Shown here in pieces: positions 11,586-24,652 of a stretch of DNA of 64,000 nucleotides. Position 1 is the stretch's first letter; each line of letters starts with the position of its first letter. The DNA comes from Colias croceus (Eukaryota > Arthropoda > Insecta > Lepidoptera > Pieridae). The stretch covers positions 11,410,501-11,474,500 of the forward strand of contig NC_059544.1 of assembly GCF_905220415.1 (NCBI RefSeq). Reading direction: 5' to 3'. The translations under genes and the position numbers were made by a program. The notes under the pieces were generated by a model that did no database searches, was not told where the DNA came from, and worked only from the letters and a program-made list of their open reading frames with translations.

Positions 11586-11807
11586 TCCTACTAATATTAT
11601 AAATGCGAAAGTTTGTATGGATGTATGGATGTTTGTTACTCTTTCACGTAAAAACTACTGAACCGATTACAATGAAATTTAGCACACATATAGAGGGTAA
11701 CTTGGATTAACACATAGGATAGTTTTTATTCCGGAAAATCCACGGGAACGGGAACTATGCGGGTTTTCCTTTGCAAACGCGGGCGAAGCCGCGGGCGGAA
11801 ATCTAGT
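11586..11807 (+). mobile_element. Helitron-like copy, plus, with both ends
   Basis: It starts TCCTACTAATATTATAAATG and ends with the hairpin GCGGGCGAAGCCGCGGGCGG followed by CTAG at 11803-11806. Both terminal marks of a non-autonomous Helitron are present (5' TC, 3' hairpin then CTAG with a following T). Confidence 0.65.
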
Positions 11808-12429
11808 TTATAATATTGGTATGGATTGCATAATCAACCAAAATCTTCATATTTAGCGCTGGAGAAATATCACCTTAGACTGAGTCTCGCTATTTATGTG
11901 ACGATACAATAAAGGGCAGCTCTAACTTTCTACTAAGGTCACGTGAATATAAAAATTGCATAAATTACAATATTTTCTCCTGTGAATTGCACCGATATAA
12001 TCCATAATTTAATTTCAATGAATATAGAATATTTTAATAATATAATATGTGTATGTAGATATTTTCATTTATTCATATGAATAACCTTATCCAGTTAATC
12101 AGGTAGGTATAGGTACCTACCATCTGTTCCATGAGTCCACTGACACTATCGAGTCACTTGGAACCCTTTTAGAGATTGCTAATAAAGGCAATTTGCAATT
12201 TTGTTGCTAATCCGTGATAACAAATTGGTTTATAGTTCGACATAAATTAAACTGATAATATTTTGTGTCGATTGATGAAAATTATGGATTTATTTTCCAA
12301 GTCGTAACTACCTACAAATCTGCCATAAAATTAAAATGTAGTTGGGATCGGGTCTTTAACTCAAAGAGTTGGGATAGATGTTAAGCATACTTTCAGTATT
12401 AAAATGACACTTTTCTTGATTATAAAAGA

Positions 12430-12630
12430 CTAGATTTCCGCCCGCGTTTTCAAAGGAAAACCCGCATAGTTCCCGTTCCCGTGGGATTTCTGGGATAAAA
12501 CATATCCTATGTGTTAATCCAAGTTACTCCCTATATGTGTGCTAAATTTCATTGTAATCGGTTCAGTAGAATTTGCGTGAAAGAGTTACAAACACACACA
12601 CATCCTCACAAACTTTCGCATTTATAATAA
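12430..12630 (-). mobile_element. Helitron-like copy
   Basis: CTAG at 12430-12433 is followed by TTTCCGCCCGCG, the shared body (AACCCGCATAGTTCCCGTTC) and a left-type end GCATTTATAATAAG. It belongs to the same subfamily as the plus copy at 11586-11807. Confidence 0.6.
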
Positions 12631-13114
12631 GTACCTATTAGTAACTAGGATAGGATAGGATTTATATAGGTACAACTAAAAAATTAATTAATTTTATTAA
12701 CCTGCTAAGGTTAATAAAAAATGCTTCAAATCAGAACAGACATCGATGGTAATGATTAGTACTACAATAGTTAATAGTATCAAACTGCATTGCACGCATT
12801 ATACCTAATCGGATAGACGATCAAATTACTTACTGCTCAAACAACGCGACACGCGACTTCAAGGAAAATAATAATAAAACCTACAAATTATTACGTTATT
12901 AGTGTCATTATTAATAAACGCAGATAAAGTAGGTGAATCATAATTTTTGGTGTTGATAATTAGCTTACATAGATAATACATTCTTTATCTACATTAAAAT
13001 TTTGACTTTGATCTTAGAAGGAAGCGCGAGTTTTGTATAAGAGAGGTAATATTAAGTACGGTAACTTGTCCCTTAAAAAAAGTGTTAACTATAATAATTG
13101 ATCATTGGTAGATA

Positions 13115-13988
13115 TGTCGTGGTCATATCGTAGATTTGATCATTTCATGATATGAGTGGCCATTTCACGAAATGGTCGCATATCGTGAAATGGCCAATTT
13201 AGTTTGGCCACATCATGATGTGGTTTGGGCAGATCAATGATAAGAAATCGTTTCACGATATGGCCAATTAACGCACGGTTTTTTCATGAAATGATCAAAA
13301 TTATTTGATCATATCGTAAAATAGTTACATTAATCGTTGGTAGAGGCGCTGCAAGATCTGTGTTTATGTGATAAGATGGCGGCCGCTGACAAAAATTAAA
13401 TTATTCGCAGTTAAAAACTTCATAATTCGTTTGATAACAATATTATGAAGAAAGTCATAGCAAAGAATTTACGACGAAGAGGTACGAGTACTATGGAAAA
13501 TTTGGATATCTTATATGTATTTAAGAAAAAATGCGACTTAAATAAAATAATTTAAGAAACTACTACTATATTATTATAATTGTTTGTTTTTTAAAAAGCG
13601 ATCCGCTTCTGGCACTCGCCGGCCGCTGCCGCGGCACGCTCGCTTTGCTCGCTCGGCTCGTGCGTTGTTTATCAAAGTCTAACCTAACCTAACCTAACTG
13701 TTTTCTATTGCAAAAACTATTCGCTTCTGGCATTCGCCGGCCGCTGCCGCGGCACTAACTTAAATGACATTAAACAAGTTTTTAGAATATAGTTATCCTG
13801 AAATTTTTTAATATTTTATGGACTCTTCATATTTTATACGATCTGGCCAAATCTGGATGACCAAATCGTGAAACGTTGACGATTTAACGATCTGATCAAA
13901 CTATGTTGGCCATTTCACGATATGCGACCATTTCGTGAAATGGCCACTCATATCATGAAATGATCAAATCTACGATATGACCACGACA
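13115..13988. mobile_element. Young 874-bp non-autonomous DNA element with ~83-bp perfect TIRs
   Basis: The left end begins TGTCGTGGTCATATCGTAGA and the right end is its inverted copy, closing CCACGACA. I read the two arms as identical for about 83 bases. A 4-bp direct repeat GATA flanks the element (13111-13114 and 13989-13992). The arms are built of smaller palindromes such as TGGCCATTTCACGAAATGG. The middle holds two direct copies of a GC-rich block (13603-13636 and 13721-13754, each containing GCCGGCCGCTGCCGCGGCAC) separated by a CCTAA-type run. There is no coding frame. The superfamily is unknown to me; a 4-bp duplication is compatible with Sola- or Academ-like elements among others. Confidence 0.8.
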
Positions 13989-16040
13989 GATACATACATA
14001 ATATTATAAAAACAACGCAAACTTTCTCAAATGAACATGAATAACATATTTCTGAATTGAAGAACTGACGTCGCTACAATTTTGTGTCAATAAACCTTTT
14101 TTCTTTTTAAATACTAGAGACGTTACTCTAAAAATCGAAATCTGACATCTAGAATCGAATGCATTGATTACTTGTGAATAAAAATCATCATAAATTAATA
14201 AATTCGATTGACAAATGTTTCAAATCCGTATCGATTAATTCACTTTAATCGATGTTTTTAAGCAGGTTACCTCTCTTCGTAGATAAAATTGATAGACGTC
14301 AAATGTTGCCTATTAAATTGGCTCGACTATAAGTTTCAGAAACTCAAAAATACACTTTCCATTAGAAAATTTACGGCGTGAAACTTAGGGCTTTTAGAGA
14401 GATATCCCAGAGGTCCAAGATGGATGAATATTTATAAGCGTGTTAAAATAAAACAAAAAACTCTTTCTCAACATCATTTATTGTCTAAACTTCGAGGCAT
14501 TTGTGATCACTCGCAAGCTTTACTCTTTGCTCGCAAGTCGCATAGCGCATTGCTTACACCTACTATCACTAACTGTTACATACCTTTGGAATCAGCACTC
14601 AGAATTTTAGTATCGTTTAGAGGAGACATAAATATCACAAAATGAATATAATACAAAAATCTTAGATTACAAAATAAAGTACAGATGGAGCATGACAACC
14701 GCCCGTCGCCCTTGTCAAAGAAAATACGAAATCAAAAACAAATACGTCGCTGCACCAGTGCTATAGCGCATATAGTGTCATGCAATACGTCAAAAAGGGT
14801 TTGCAATTTTAGTAAAAAAATGCCGTCTTGTGATAATAAAACGCTGTAAAATTTGTTCCCGAAAACAAAAAAAAAGATAAAACATCGTTTCACAGGTTCT
14901 CTGTAGATTATTTGGCTGATTTATTTCTTTAATACGAATAATAATTTTACATATATGAAGGAATACAAAACTTCAACGTATGTTGCCAGTATTTTGAAAA
15001 TGAATTTGCCATTTTTATTGGTAAAACGGTAAAATGGTTAAAAGATCTTCAGGGTAATGCTGTTGGATTTTTCGATCGTGAATGTGATTATTTGTATAGT
15101 GCACTAAAGGTTCATGATAATTATTAGATTATTTTAATAAGCATAATACATTATTTTGTTACTTTTATAAAGCTTAAAAACGTCATAGTCGTTTTCGCTA
15201 GCGATTTAATTTAAGTGAACTCCATGATGGATATGATGAAAATAAAATGTCCCGTATTCTCGACTAAAAACTACCGCTATTCGTATTCATATACATATTA
15301 TGAAAAATAAAAAATAATATAATTATTATAGTTAATAAGTATTGAAACTTTTTTTATGTAATTTATTTAATAAAAAATTGAATACAATTATTTTGTCCAT
15401 ATATAACTTTAGTAGGCAGGTACTTTAATATATAATAAGAGAATTTAAATAAAAATTAAAACTTGACTTCTCATTTATGTATATAGCCTACGTCACTAAC
15501 ATAATAATTCAGATCATTGCAATGAAACCTCACAACTCAAAATCGGTCCAACGGTTTATACTGCAGGGCGTGTCAAAGAAATATTATACATACATACATA
15601 AACTCGAAAAACATAACCCTCTTTTTTTTAAATTTGGGAAATTTTTCAATATCTGGCAACATTACACGCACACAGAAGCACCGTGTACGTACAGTGCAGC
15701 GGCGAAATGACAGCACACATAGCTTTATTGAAAATGACGATAAATTATTCGGTTTAGTTCGGCAACGCTCCATCTGTCTTTTATTTTGTAATCTAAGACA
15801 AAAATGTAGCCAGCTGAGATATAGGTTTATTAAGTACACGATGTTATATAAAAAATCAACAATAAACATGTTGTATTTCCTTCAATGTCCATTTCAATAA
15901 TACATATATAAATATTTGACGTGTCAAAAACTTAAGGATAATAATAAAGCACCGATTTATTCTCTGCTTTACAAAGATTTTAATTTACAATTTAATAAAT
16001 TTATTAATATGAATATTTAATTCATTTAGCTCAAAATATA

Positions 16041-16913
16041 TTAAAGTCTGTATAGGTAAACCAGAATCTGATGGCAATTAGGGAAATCAAAATTTTGAGT
16101 GTGCAACCCTAGGGAAAATGGACTGAACGATCTTGATACTGCTTATTTTTTATTTTGTCCTCAATATCATTAGTCGAACATTACATAAGTGGACAATACT
16201 GTACATACGTAAATATTATGTAGGTACATACTTACATGTATACTTAATATACAATTATACTGTATATTACTTTTATACAGGTAATACATATTATCATTAT
16301 TTACACATACCTACCTATATTTCTATATTCATTACCAGTATCAGTATGCGATGTGAAAGTATCGATATAATGATAATGTAGATCAAAACTGCTTATAATT
16401 TTTTATAAAATAAAATAAAAATAAAATAAAACTATGTTTATTTTCGTAAGTATTAACAGATACAGACATTATAAAATTGACTTGGACAGCTTGGACTTGA
16501 CGAATAGCCGTATTGGAAACTCCTGTAATAAGTTTTCATAAATTTATATTCTAATCAACAAACAATATTATAGTTACCTACATATAATATTTTTTAATTT
16601 AAAGTATCAAAACGGGTAAGTCCAATTTACCAATAAAATCTTCAAAATTGAAAATTGTGATGTGTTTGACCCTTCTTCATCAAATGTTTTTCTATACACA
16701 TTATAAACAACACCTCTTGCTTGTGATCGCATCAGCTTTTTCGACATTTTCGAAGATTTTTTAGACAAAATCCTAAAAATTATTCATCAACTGCAAAAAA
16801 GACAAATAATTTGACAACCAATTTGATAGTTGTCAAATAAGTTGCCACATGAAAATCTTTTATTTCTTAAATATAAATATGCCATCAGATTCTGGTAGAC
16901 CTATAAAACTTAA
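16041..16913. mobile_element. Probable TIR element (possible TTAA insertion)
   Basis: Left TATAGGTAAACCAGAATCTG (from 16051) and right CAGATTCTGGTAGACCTATA (to 16905) are inverted copies with few mismatches. TTAA occurs just outside on both sides (16041-16044 and 16910-16913), as in piggyBac- or Kolobok-type insertions, although in AT-rich DNA this may be chance. The inside is AT-rich and without a coding frame. Confidence 0.5.
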
Positions 16914-19021
16914 ATAAACATCATTTATGTGATAATATAATGAATCACTATGCAGGTCTGTACTACAAATAATGTATGTATATTCAAACAAAAAACACAT
17001 TTGGAAAAAATGAAGGTTAATAATTTTCCAAAAATTATGTCAAAATAAAAATACCAATTTCAACTCAGTTGAAATAACTTGATAAAACAAAACTTTACGT
17101 CATATTTACCTAACTCAAAACCTCAACCAAGTGAGAGACTCAAAAATCAAAAAATTGCCATATATAAAATTGTGACAAAAATATCTAATTTTCCACTTCT
17201 GTTAGAGCTATGATACAAAATACAATAGAATTGCATCTATGCATATAAAATTTATCTGAGCAATGTTCCAATTAAAATTTAATACACATACCTAACAAAA
17301 TAAAAAAAAACAATTTCTACTCCAATAAGTAGACAATTAAGTGACAATGAACGGCCAATAAACTTACAAAACTGCTGCCAAAATAGTATAATTTATATGC
17401 AAATAAGTACTTAAATTTAAGTCATAATATATAAACAATAAACTTTCACAAACATTTGCAATGTCTTATCGGATAAAATAATTAACTGAAAATCAACAAA
17501 GCCTGACATAGTTTAGAAAAAAATATAAGCACAACGGTTGATAACAAGTCTTTCACTTCTAATTAAATACTGTCCTTCTGTAGTATTCCATTATTAACAT
17601 TATTAAAACAATAATATTTTTTAAGTGAAACTTTAGAAGGCGCGTTCAGAATAAAATTTTAAGGTGTCATGGCAATAGCGTCACGTCCTCAAAGTAAGGC
17701 GACGATTTTGGTATCTTTTAATCTTGCCAAAGAAGTTTCACTTTTGACACGTGTCGCGCACACACACTTTTTTATATGGAACATTGGGGCATTAAAAAAT
17801 GTGGGCAAAACTTCATATAAATATGTAACTTATAACATAATCAATAAACAATTTATAAATACGCCATAATAATTTATAAATCCCTAAAGCTTCTTACATT
17901 CAGCTTACTCGATACTACTATCAATCATAACAATCATACTTATAATATTTTTAAAATAACAAGCTTATGAAATAATTAACAATATTACGTTCCAAGTGGT
18001 TCCAGTGACTACGAAAGAGTCCATATTATGTGTCAAATATTACGCATTTACAATTTTCTTAAAACTATTTTATAATATACTCTCATGTGGAACAAAAATA
18101 AGTAGGTAACTACTAACTATTCATAGAAATGAAGCTTTGATATTTTTTTATCTTTGATACGTCTAGTTACTGTTTTGGAAGTATTGGATACAGACATATT
18201 TAGTCAAAAATAAATAAACTAAAATTCATTGTACGTAATCGCTAAAGCGAAAAAATATGTGAAATAGTATATTATATAATAAATAATTACATTTGTAACT
18301 CGACGTTTTGACAAAAATACTTAAAATAGTACCCAAGTAGGTACCGTATGAATTGCTCCCGAATTCATTATTTGGCTACTTAAACCTACATTTTATCATC
18401 TGTGCATATGAACATAATGCTTCGGATACACGAATTCACAATGTCGAAAAATGTTATCAAACCGTCGTCAGAAAAATGTAGTCAACTCCTAAATAAATTT
18501 CATAAATAAAATCATAAATAAAATATCCGATAACATAACAAAAACACTTTTGAATATTACGATATTCAAATATGTTTCAACTTCAACAGATAACACGAGG
18601 TTTGCATAAAATTGATCACGTCAAAATATTGGTAAAATTTTTTGTCACCTTCATGTTTTGCTAGTTACAAAAATTTACGAGGTAAAAAACAAGCAATAAC
18701 AATTTTTTACTATATGCATTCTGAATTCGTGCAAGACCTTAACAATAAAAGTCAACAATCGACGTACAATATCAACACGTACATACTATTCTTGGTACTA
18801 CGCACTTTGTTTCGCACACAACTCTGTTAGAGTTTTTGTAAATTCGCTACTTAAAGCTAAGCATCAATCAATAACAGGCAGACACTTTGTACTACCATCG
18901 AGAAACTATGCCTCAAAACATGCACAACTTTAAAAAGGCGTCAGATACAGGCAGTTTATCTTGCACCGTCCTGCGGCGTAGAATTTCGTCCTAAAAACGT
19001 CTAAACACAATTTGAAGTCCG

Positions 19022-22000
19022 CTATATATTGTTATGGCAGACTTGTGCCTGCTGGAAGACGTTCGTGTAGTTGACGATAATGAACAGAGCCAGCGAGCCG
19101 ATGGCAGAGCCAGCCTGTCCCACGGCGCCGCACACGCGCATGCCCCGCGCGCCCCCGCGCCGCGCCCACCCGTACACCCACATGCGCGCGTACGATATCA
19201 ACCCGCTCGCTAACACCCAGCAGAACACCTGCAATGTATGGGAAAACTTATTGGAAAACATATAACACACCTATCCAAATTTATAATGACCAGATCATCT
19301 TATTATAATCATCTTCATTCATGGGGGGATTAACATGATGATACTAGGCGACCTATATAGCGCTGCCATTTTTCCACACTAAAAATAATATCTACTGCTT
19401 TAAGGCATTGTGGTAACCCATCAGATTGTCATCTGGTGATCATTTTATGATAATAAGAAATTAGAATGTCATTTTTTGATCAATTTATTACATAAAATAC
19501 GATCTGGTCTTAAGATTTAATCACAGAATTGAAACAATATTGGACATTAAGAGATCGTTTCAACCGCATTCGTACAGCCTTCTTTACTGGATAAAATTTG
19601 AAATCAGTCTTGTGGTCAAGATGTGGTTAAAACTTTTCAATGGATGCAATGAGAAAAAATTGATCCTTCGACATCAATTGTATAATTAATGGCTTCGAGA
19701 GCGTAAATAGCAACGAGCTATAGTCATTTTATTAAAACCAGATTTCCGATGAGAACGTTCGTATATTTATTCGAGTGAGTTGTGGTCAATTTATGATAGC
19801 TACATTGATAGATACCACAGAAAATATTATTTATTCAATTAAATATTTAAAAAATTATTTTGTGCTGAAAATTTTCTTCCATTTTCCAACCTCTCACGCA
19901 ATAGGTAAACTTATTGGATAACATTTGGCATTCAGATTTCAGATAGATTATGGTCTGTAATAACTAATAACTAATAAGTAACTAACTGTTATCACCATCT
20001 AATTTTTATCGGGCAAATGCATTATTGCCACCAAATTTGTATGAGACGCAAAGACAATGACAAACTTGTAAAAGACTAATAGAAGGAAAATTTACATTGC
20101 TTGCTGTGTCATTGTGTCATCGCTTATTACATATTACATTAGGGCGCTATCTTGTTTCAATTATAATTGATAGTCGTCTAGAAGCATTTGATGCAGACCA
20201 ATTAGTCGGCGATTAGAGATGTTCGTATTCAAATTACAGCCCATAAATTGTTTCATTTAAGACCGCTACTATTCATTCAATTAAACTCTATCAAACAATT
20301 TTATCAAGTGTCATGAAAACAGATATTTATTTGTAAAAAAAGAAAAAGAAGAGATTATGTCCGACATTAATGGAAATTAGATTATTCACGCTAAAAGAGA
20401 AATTGAGAAAGATTTTTACCCTGTTTTGGTTAAACTAATTTTGAACTATACGAATAAATATGTTAAAAATAGCATTAAGTTTATAATAGATTACTGAAAG
20501 TTTCATCAGTTGTGTATTATGACTAAGCATATAGTTGCGACTCACCACGAGCACGGCTCCTCCCGTGTGCGTGTAGAGCGGCGGCGCGGGGCTGGTTACG
20601 GCGGTGGCGAGGATGTAGGCCAGCAGCGCGGCGGCCAGCGCCAGCGCCGCGCCCAGCCAGCGCGCCGGGGGGGGCCGCAGCCACACGCCCGCCAGGCACG
20701 CCACCGGGTTGGCCATCGCGCCCAGCGTCACCGACAGGTGGTACGTCCGCGTGCCGTACGGCATGCACGAGTACGACTGCACCGACGGCATCACGCCGTT
20801 GAACAGCGCGTTCAGGCTCGCCATCAGCGCCATCAGCCCGACCCACTTGGCGCGGTACAGCGACTCCCGCGGCAGGGTCGCCTCCTCCTCCTTCGCGGCC
20901 GCGCTCTCCTTCACGCGCTCCGACGAGAAGCCCGAGTAGTTGTGCAACACGCAGAAGCTGGTCAGACTCAGCGCGGACAGCATCCCGAGCAGAATTATAA
21001 AGACCATCGAGTTGAATCGCGCCGGCGGATATACTGCGGTCATCGTCGAGTTGTCCGCGGACAGGACGCACTCCGGTTCCCCCCCGATTCCTTGAATCAA
21101 GGCGAGTATCGACGGGATGAAGCCACTTAAACCTTCACCCACTAAATATGTGGCTAGATACATTTCCCGGTAATGTCTCAAATAGGGATAGAACAGCACC
21201 GAGCTCGTGCAGCCGACGAGAGCGACGAAGAACGTGAGGATGAGGAATGCCATAGACCTTTCCGTTCCACCGATCACTGCTGTTTCTGAGTACAAGAACG
21301 CGTTGAGAAACAGAGCCGTCGTGCCGATGGCGAGCAGTCCATAGATGCAAAGAGCGTCCGATATGCGCGTCACTTTGCGGATGGAGGCGTAGATGAGCAG
21401 GCCGATATTGGCGCACTGAATGGCCACCGTCATGGAGGAGGGCAGCGCCCACTGCTCGGGCAGCCTCTCCACGAGGAGCGGCAGCTGCACGAAGAGCCCG
21501 TTGACGCCGAGCCACGTGCCGAGCCCCCAGCACACGAGCAGCACGTCGAGCGCGATGCGCCGCTGAGCCCCGAACATCTTCTCCGCGATGCTGTCTTGCG
21601 CTTCCAAACACGGCGACCGCTCTTTTTCTTCGTTCAATCTACAAACAAACCGTCCCCTGAGTCACATTGACTGGAGTGTCACGTTCTGAAGCGTTGCAAA
21701 GGATTATATTTCGTGTCAAGATTTTGGCTTATCATTGTTTTACGGTCCTAGAGATAGATATAATAGCGGTTATTGCTGTGCAACGGAACAAGAAGATATT
21801 GCCAACGTTTCGGATTAGTATTCAGTTAGTACTGATTGTGATAAGTAGATAGCCGGTCGTATTGAGGATAAATTTCAATTTGTTTATGTATGTATTGTAT
21901 ATCAAGTGTTTCCTATTAGTGCATACAATGTGGAGGAGAAAAGGTTTTGTCTTTAGGAACGGTAAGATTTCTGTTTCATGGATACAGAATATAAATAATA

Positions 22001-24652
22001 ATATAAAATGCATTTAATTTGAAATACATTAAATAAAAACTATTAGATAAATTAACAACTAGTGTTTCAAATGGTCCGACTCGCTATCATAATATTGTGC
22101 TCTACCAAGAGCGATAGTAGCAATCAGTCAATAAAAAATTACACGAGTCACTGTCTGATGAATAATACAGATAACTGTTATCCGATAAATTACTGGTACA
22201 TAATCTTAAAAAAGTAACCATGATATTTAACTACATACTTAGAAAAGACTGTTTTGGCCCTTCAAGATAAATATCATGCAAGATTAAAAACGCGTAAATG
22301 TTAATGAAATCAAATGTATGAAAAAAATACGAATGTAAAAGCATTGTTCAAAAACGATTGCAAATATTAATCTTACCGATGGCTACTCATGTTTTATTTT
22401 TAACTGTATAAACGCGAAAAGATTGGTGACACGTGTTTCTCTACCAAGGCACGCTCCTTAAATGCCAAGTGCAAGTATGTCCCGCAAAAAAACCCATAAA
22501 GTATTCATTTTGTTTTTCTAATTCCGAAAATTATACACCCCATGGCTATTCTGAGAAAAATACATGTTTGGTAATGTGAGATATTTGTACATTTTGTATT
22601 GTAGAACATGCTTTATCAACAAGTAACTAAATGAAAACACAATAATAGCTTTACAATGATGAGAATTTTAAAATGAAACTTTGTATGTGTGTGATTGTAT
22701 TAATTGTATATAAGTTTGCGTATTACCCTTTTCGTATTGTAAGTATGACGATTTATGTTAGATAAGAAAAATATGAAAGTTGTCTGAAATCCAACAAAAT
22801 GTTTCTTCTTTTTTGTTTTTGAGTACTTTAATAATAATACCAACATACTTATTGGATATTGTGTATGGAATGCACATTTTATGCACAGTCATGTATCTTA
22901 TTACATGACTAGTTAGTTAACTTGTATATATGTTTTTCATCGATTACATAGGTACGTATTGAACATGTATTGAAGCATCCAATTGAAATGACATTGAACA
23001 CTGATGACCACGAAGTCTGACCGAGAAAATATTATATCTTTTTTATCTGATTAATGTAAGTTAAGTACGTGAATAGCAAAAAATGTAGATTATTTTTGAT
23101 AAAGCTCTTTTTGGCAATTTTTTTCTTCAGAAAAATAAATATAATATGTATTATGTACATTATAATAGTTAAGTGCATAATATTGGAAAACATAGCGAAA
23201 TAAAAAATTATCCCTTTTTGTGTATATTATTATATTTTTACGTACTTATTTTTGTAGTTTTGCAAAATTATAAAATTAATGAAAGTCCCTTGACTCAATA
23301 ATTATTATTTACTAGTGTCAATGCCCTAACCCCTTCGGTCGCAGCAGATTTTTACTAACCGGTATTCTTGTTCTCGAAATTTGGTTCACTTATATTCACG
23401 TAACTACAATAACTTACTTTTATCAGTTAGGTAATTTTTTTTATATAAAAATGTACCTACCTAGTAAGTTTAATTTCAAATCGTAGGGGTAAAAAAGTAT
23501 AAATTATTATTAGATAAAATATATAGTGTAGTAGAAGAGAAGTAGTTTTAGTAGGTAAATAGACTAGATAACAAAAAATAAATATAGTAACAAGTGATAA
23601 CTGCGTTAAAAACAACCGACTTCAAACTTGCACTTGCAACATTTACAAATACAGACAAAAATGCTCATAAAATAAAAACTACTGGGCCTATCCGAATAAA
23701 ATTTTTATGGGACCAATTCGACACCATCCCGCATCGAACAAAAAAAGAATCACGTAAATCGGTTCAGAAACCTCGGAGTAATCGGTGTACATACATTAAA
23801 AAAAAAAAAAACATACCGGCCGAATTGATAACTCCTCCTTTTTTTGAAGTCGGTTGAAAATAAACATAACTTGCATGTTATCAATAATTATCATATTAAT
23901 TTATTCAAATACCTTCGTACTGTCTGCTATGTATTTAGTAAAAAATATATTATCTAAGTAGTGTGTCCTATGTGTAGGTGTCCTACATATAAAGTATTTT
24001 CATTTCACCTTGTAGGTACCAAAACTCTGCATTTTAATACTCTATATTCTCTATATTTTTTACAATTAATAATATCACTGGCGAAAATCGCAAGTAATCC
24101 CTAGTTAGTTTTGAGGTTAACATTGGACACATGATACCTACTCTTTGACAGTGAAACCGATATAAAGTAGATTTAATTAAATGGTTTTGTATTATTATTG
24201 AGAAATATACAATTATTCTGTTTACTATGCAAATAATAAGCGTGCTATCATATTGTAATGACATTCAAGAATTAGCATCATTACATCAGGAATGTATTAA
24301 TAATTATAATTGAAAACTATTTTATAGTTTCTCACAAGAAGTATGTGAATATTGAACAGTTTTGTACACAAAACTACACCTGTAATGGGCTATATTCACA
24401 ATGGGCAGCCTTGGGCAGGTAGAGGCATATAGGGCCAATATGATTGACAGGTATTCATACATAATCACCGTAATAACTAGTGGCAAACATCGACAATCAT
24501 TTGTTGGGCCAACGCTGTCCATTGTGTAGATGACCCATAAAAGTTATTTGTTAAGTGTGCATGGCGTACCTGTCGATGACAAGCGACATAGTGTGGTGAA
24601 GCTCGGAGAGCACGCCATCCCCATCGCCGCCCGGCGCCTCAGCTGGCGACAT
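19022..24652 (-). CDS. Riboflavin transporter (SLC52/RFVT family), complete, three exons
   Basis: Exons are 24652-24570, 21638-20546 and 19228-19022, in phase, giving 460 aa, close to the ~470 aa of animal SLC52A3. The first exon starts MSPAEAPGGDGDG and ends in a split Arg codon. The second exon has no ATG near its 5' end (TTG follows the acceptor TTTGTAG), so the upstream ATG is required. Family marks are LLVCWGLGTWLGVNGLFVQL near residue 60, VGEGLSGFIPSILALIQGIG, and VMPSVQSYSCMPYGTRTYHL. About eleven membrane segments are visible. A charged loop (KESAAAKEEEATLP) separates the two halves. The last exon (VFCWVLASGLISYARMWVYG) supplies the final segments. RFVT proteins import vitamin B2 at the plasma membrane; transport here is inferred by family. 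The second and third coding exons carry a run of GC-rich codons. Confidence 0.9.
23589..23855. mobile_element. MITE copy with AACCGACTTC inverted ends, in RFVT intron 1
   Basis: Inverted ends AACCGACTTCAAA (23614) and TTTGAAGTCGGTT (to 23855) bound a 240-bp body. A shared left extension, AACAAGTGATAACTGCG, is also present in the copy at 32981-33253, so the repeated unit is longer than the TIR pair on the left. The two copies are almost identical. Confidence 0.75.

Larger units (their letters stand above)
10261..19021. other. Gene-poor intergenic region between IR75 and the riboflavin transporter
   Basis: No exon with coding character and splice signals was found on either strand. Open frames here are short and AT-rich. 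The interval holds Helitron-like copies near 10880-11050 and at 11368-11807 and 12430-12630, a TIR element at 13115-13988 and another at 16041-16913. A short inverted pair, AAGTGAAACTT near 17622 and AAGTTTCACTT near 17730, marks a possible further MITE. The IR75 promoter should lie just right of 10260; I see no clear TATA box. The first bases left of 19021 are the 3' UTR of the riboflavin transporter. Confidence 0.5.

Noticed and set aside
13679..13698. CCTAA repeats as a telomere
   Set aside because: Only about four units inside a mobile element. Short CCTAA/CTAAC runs also occur near 50985 and are common in lepidopteran introns.
20510..21130. 206-codon plus-strand frame and 182- and 158-codon minus-strand frames over the RFVT exon
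   Set aside because: These are shadows of the GC-rich RFVT coding exon. Their Arg/Ala/Gly-rich content is typical of off-frame GC-rich codons, and the RFVT frame carries the family motifs.
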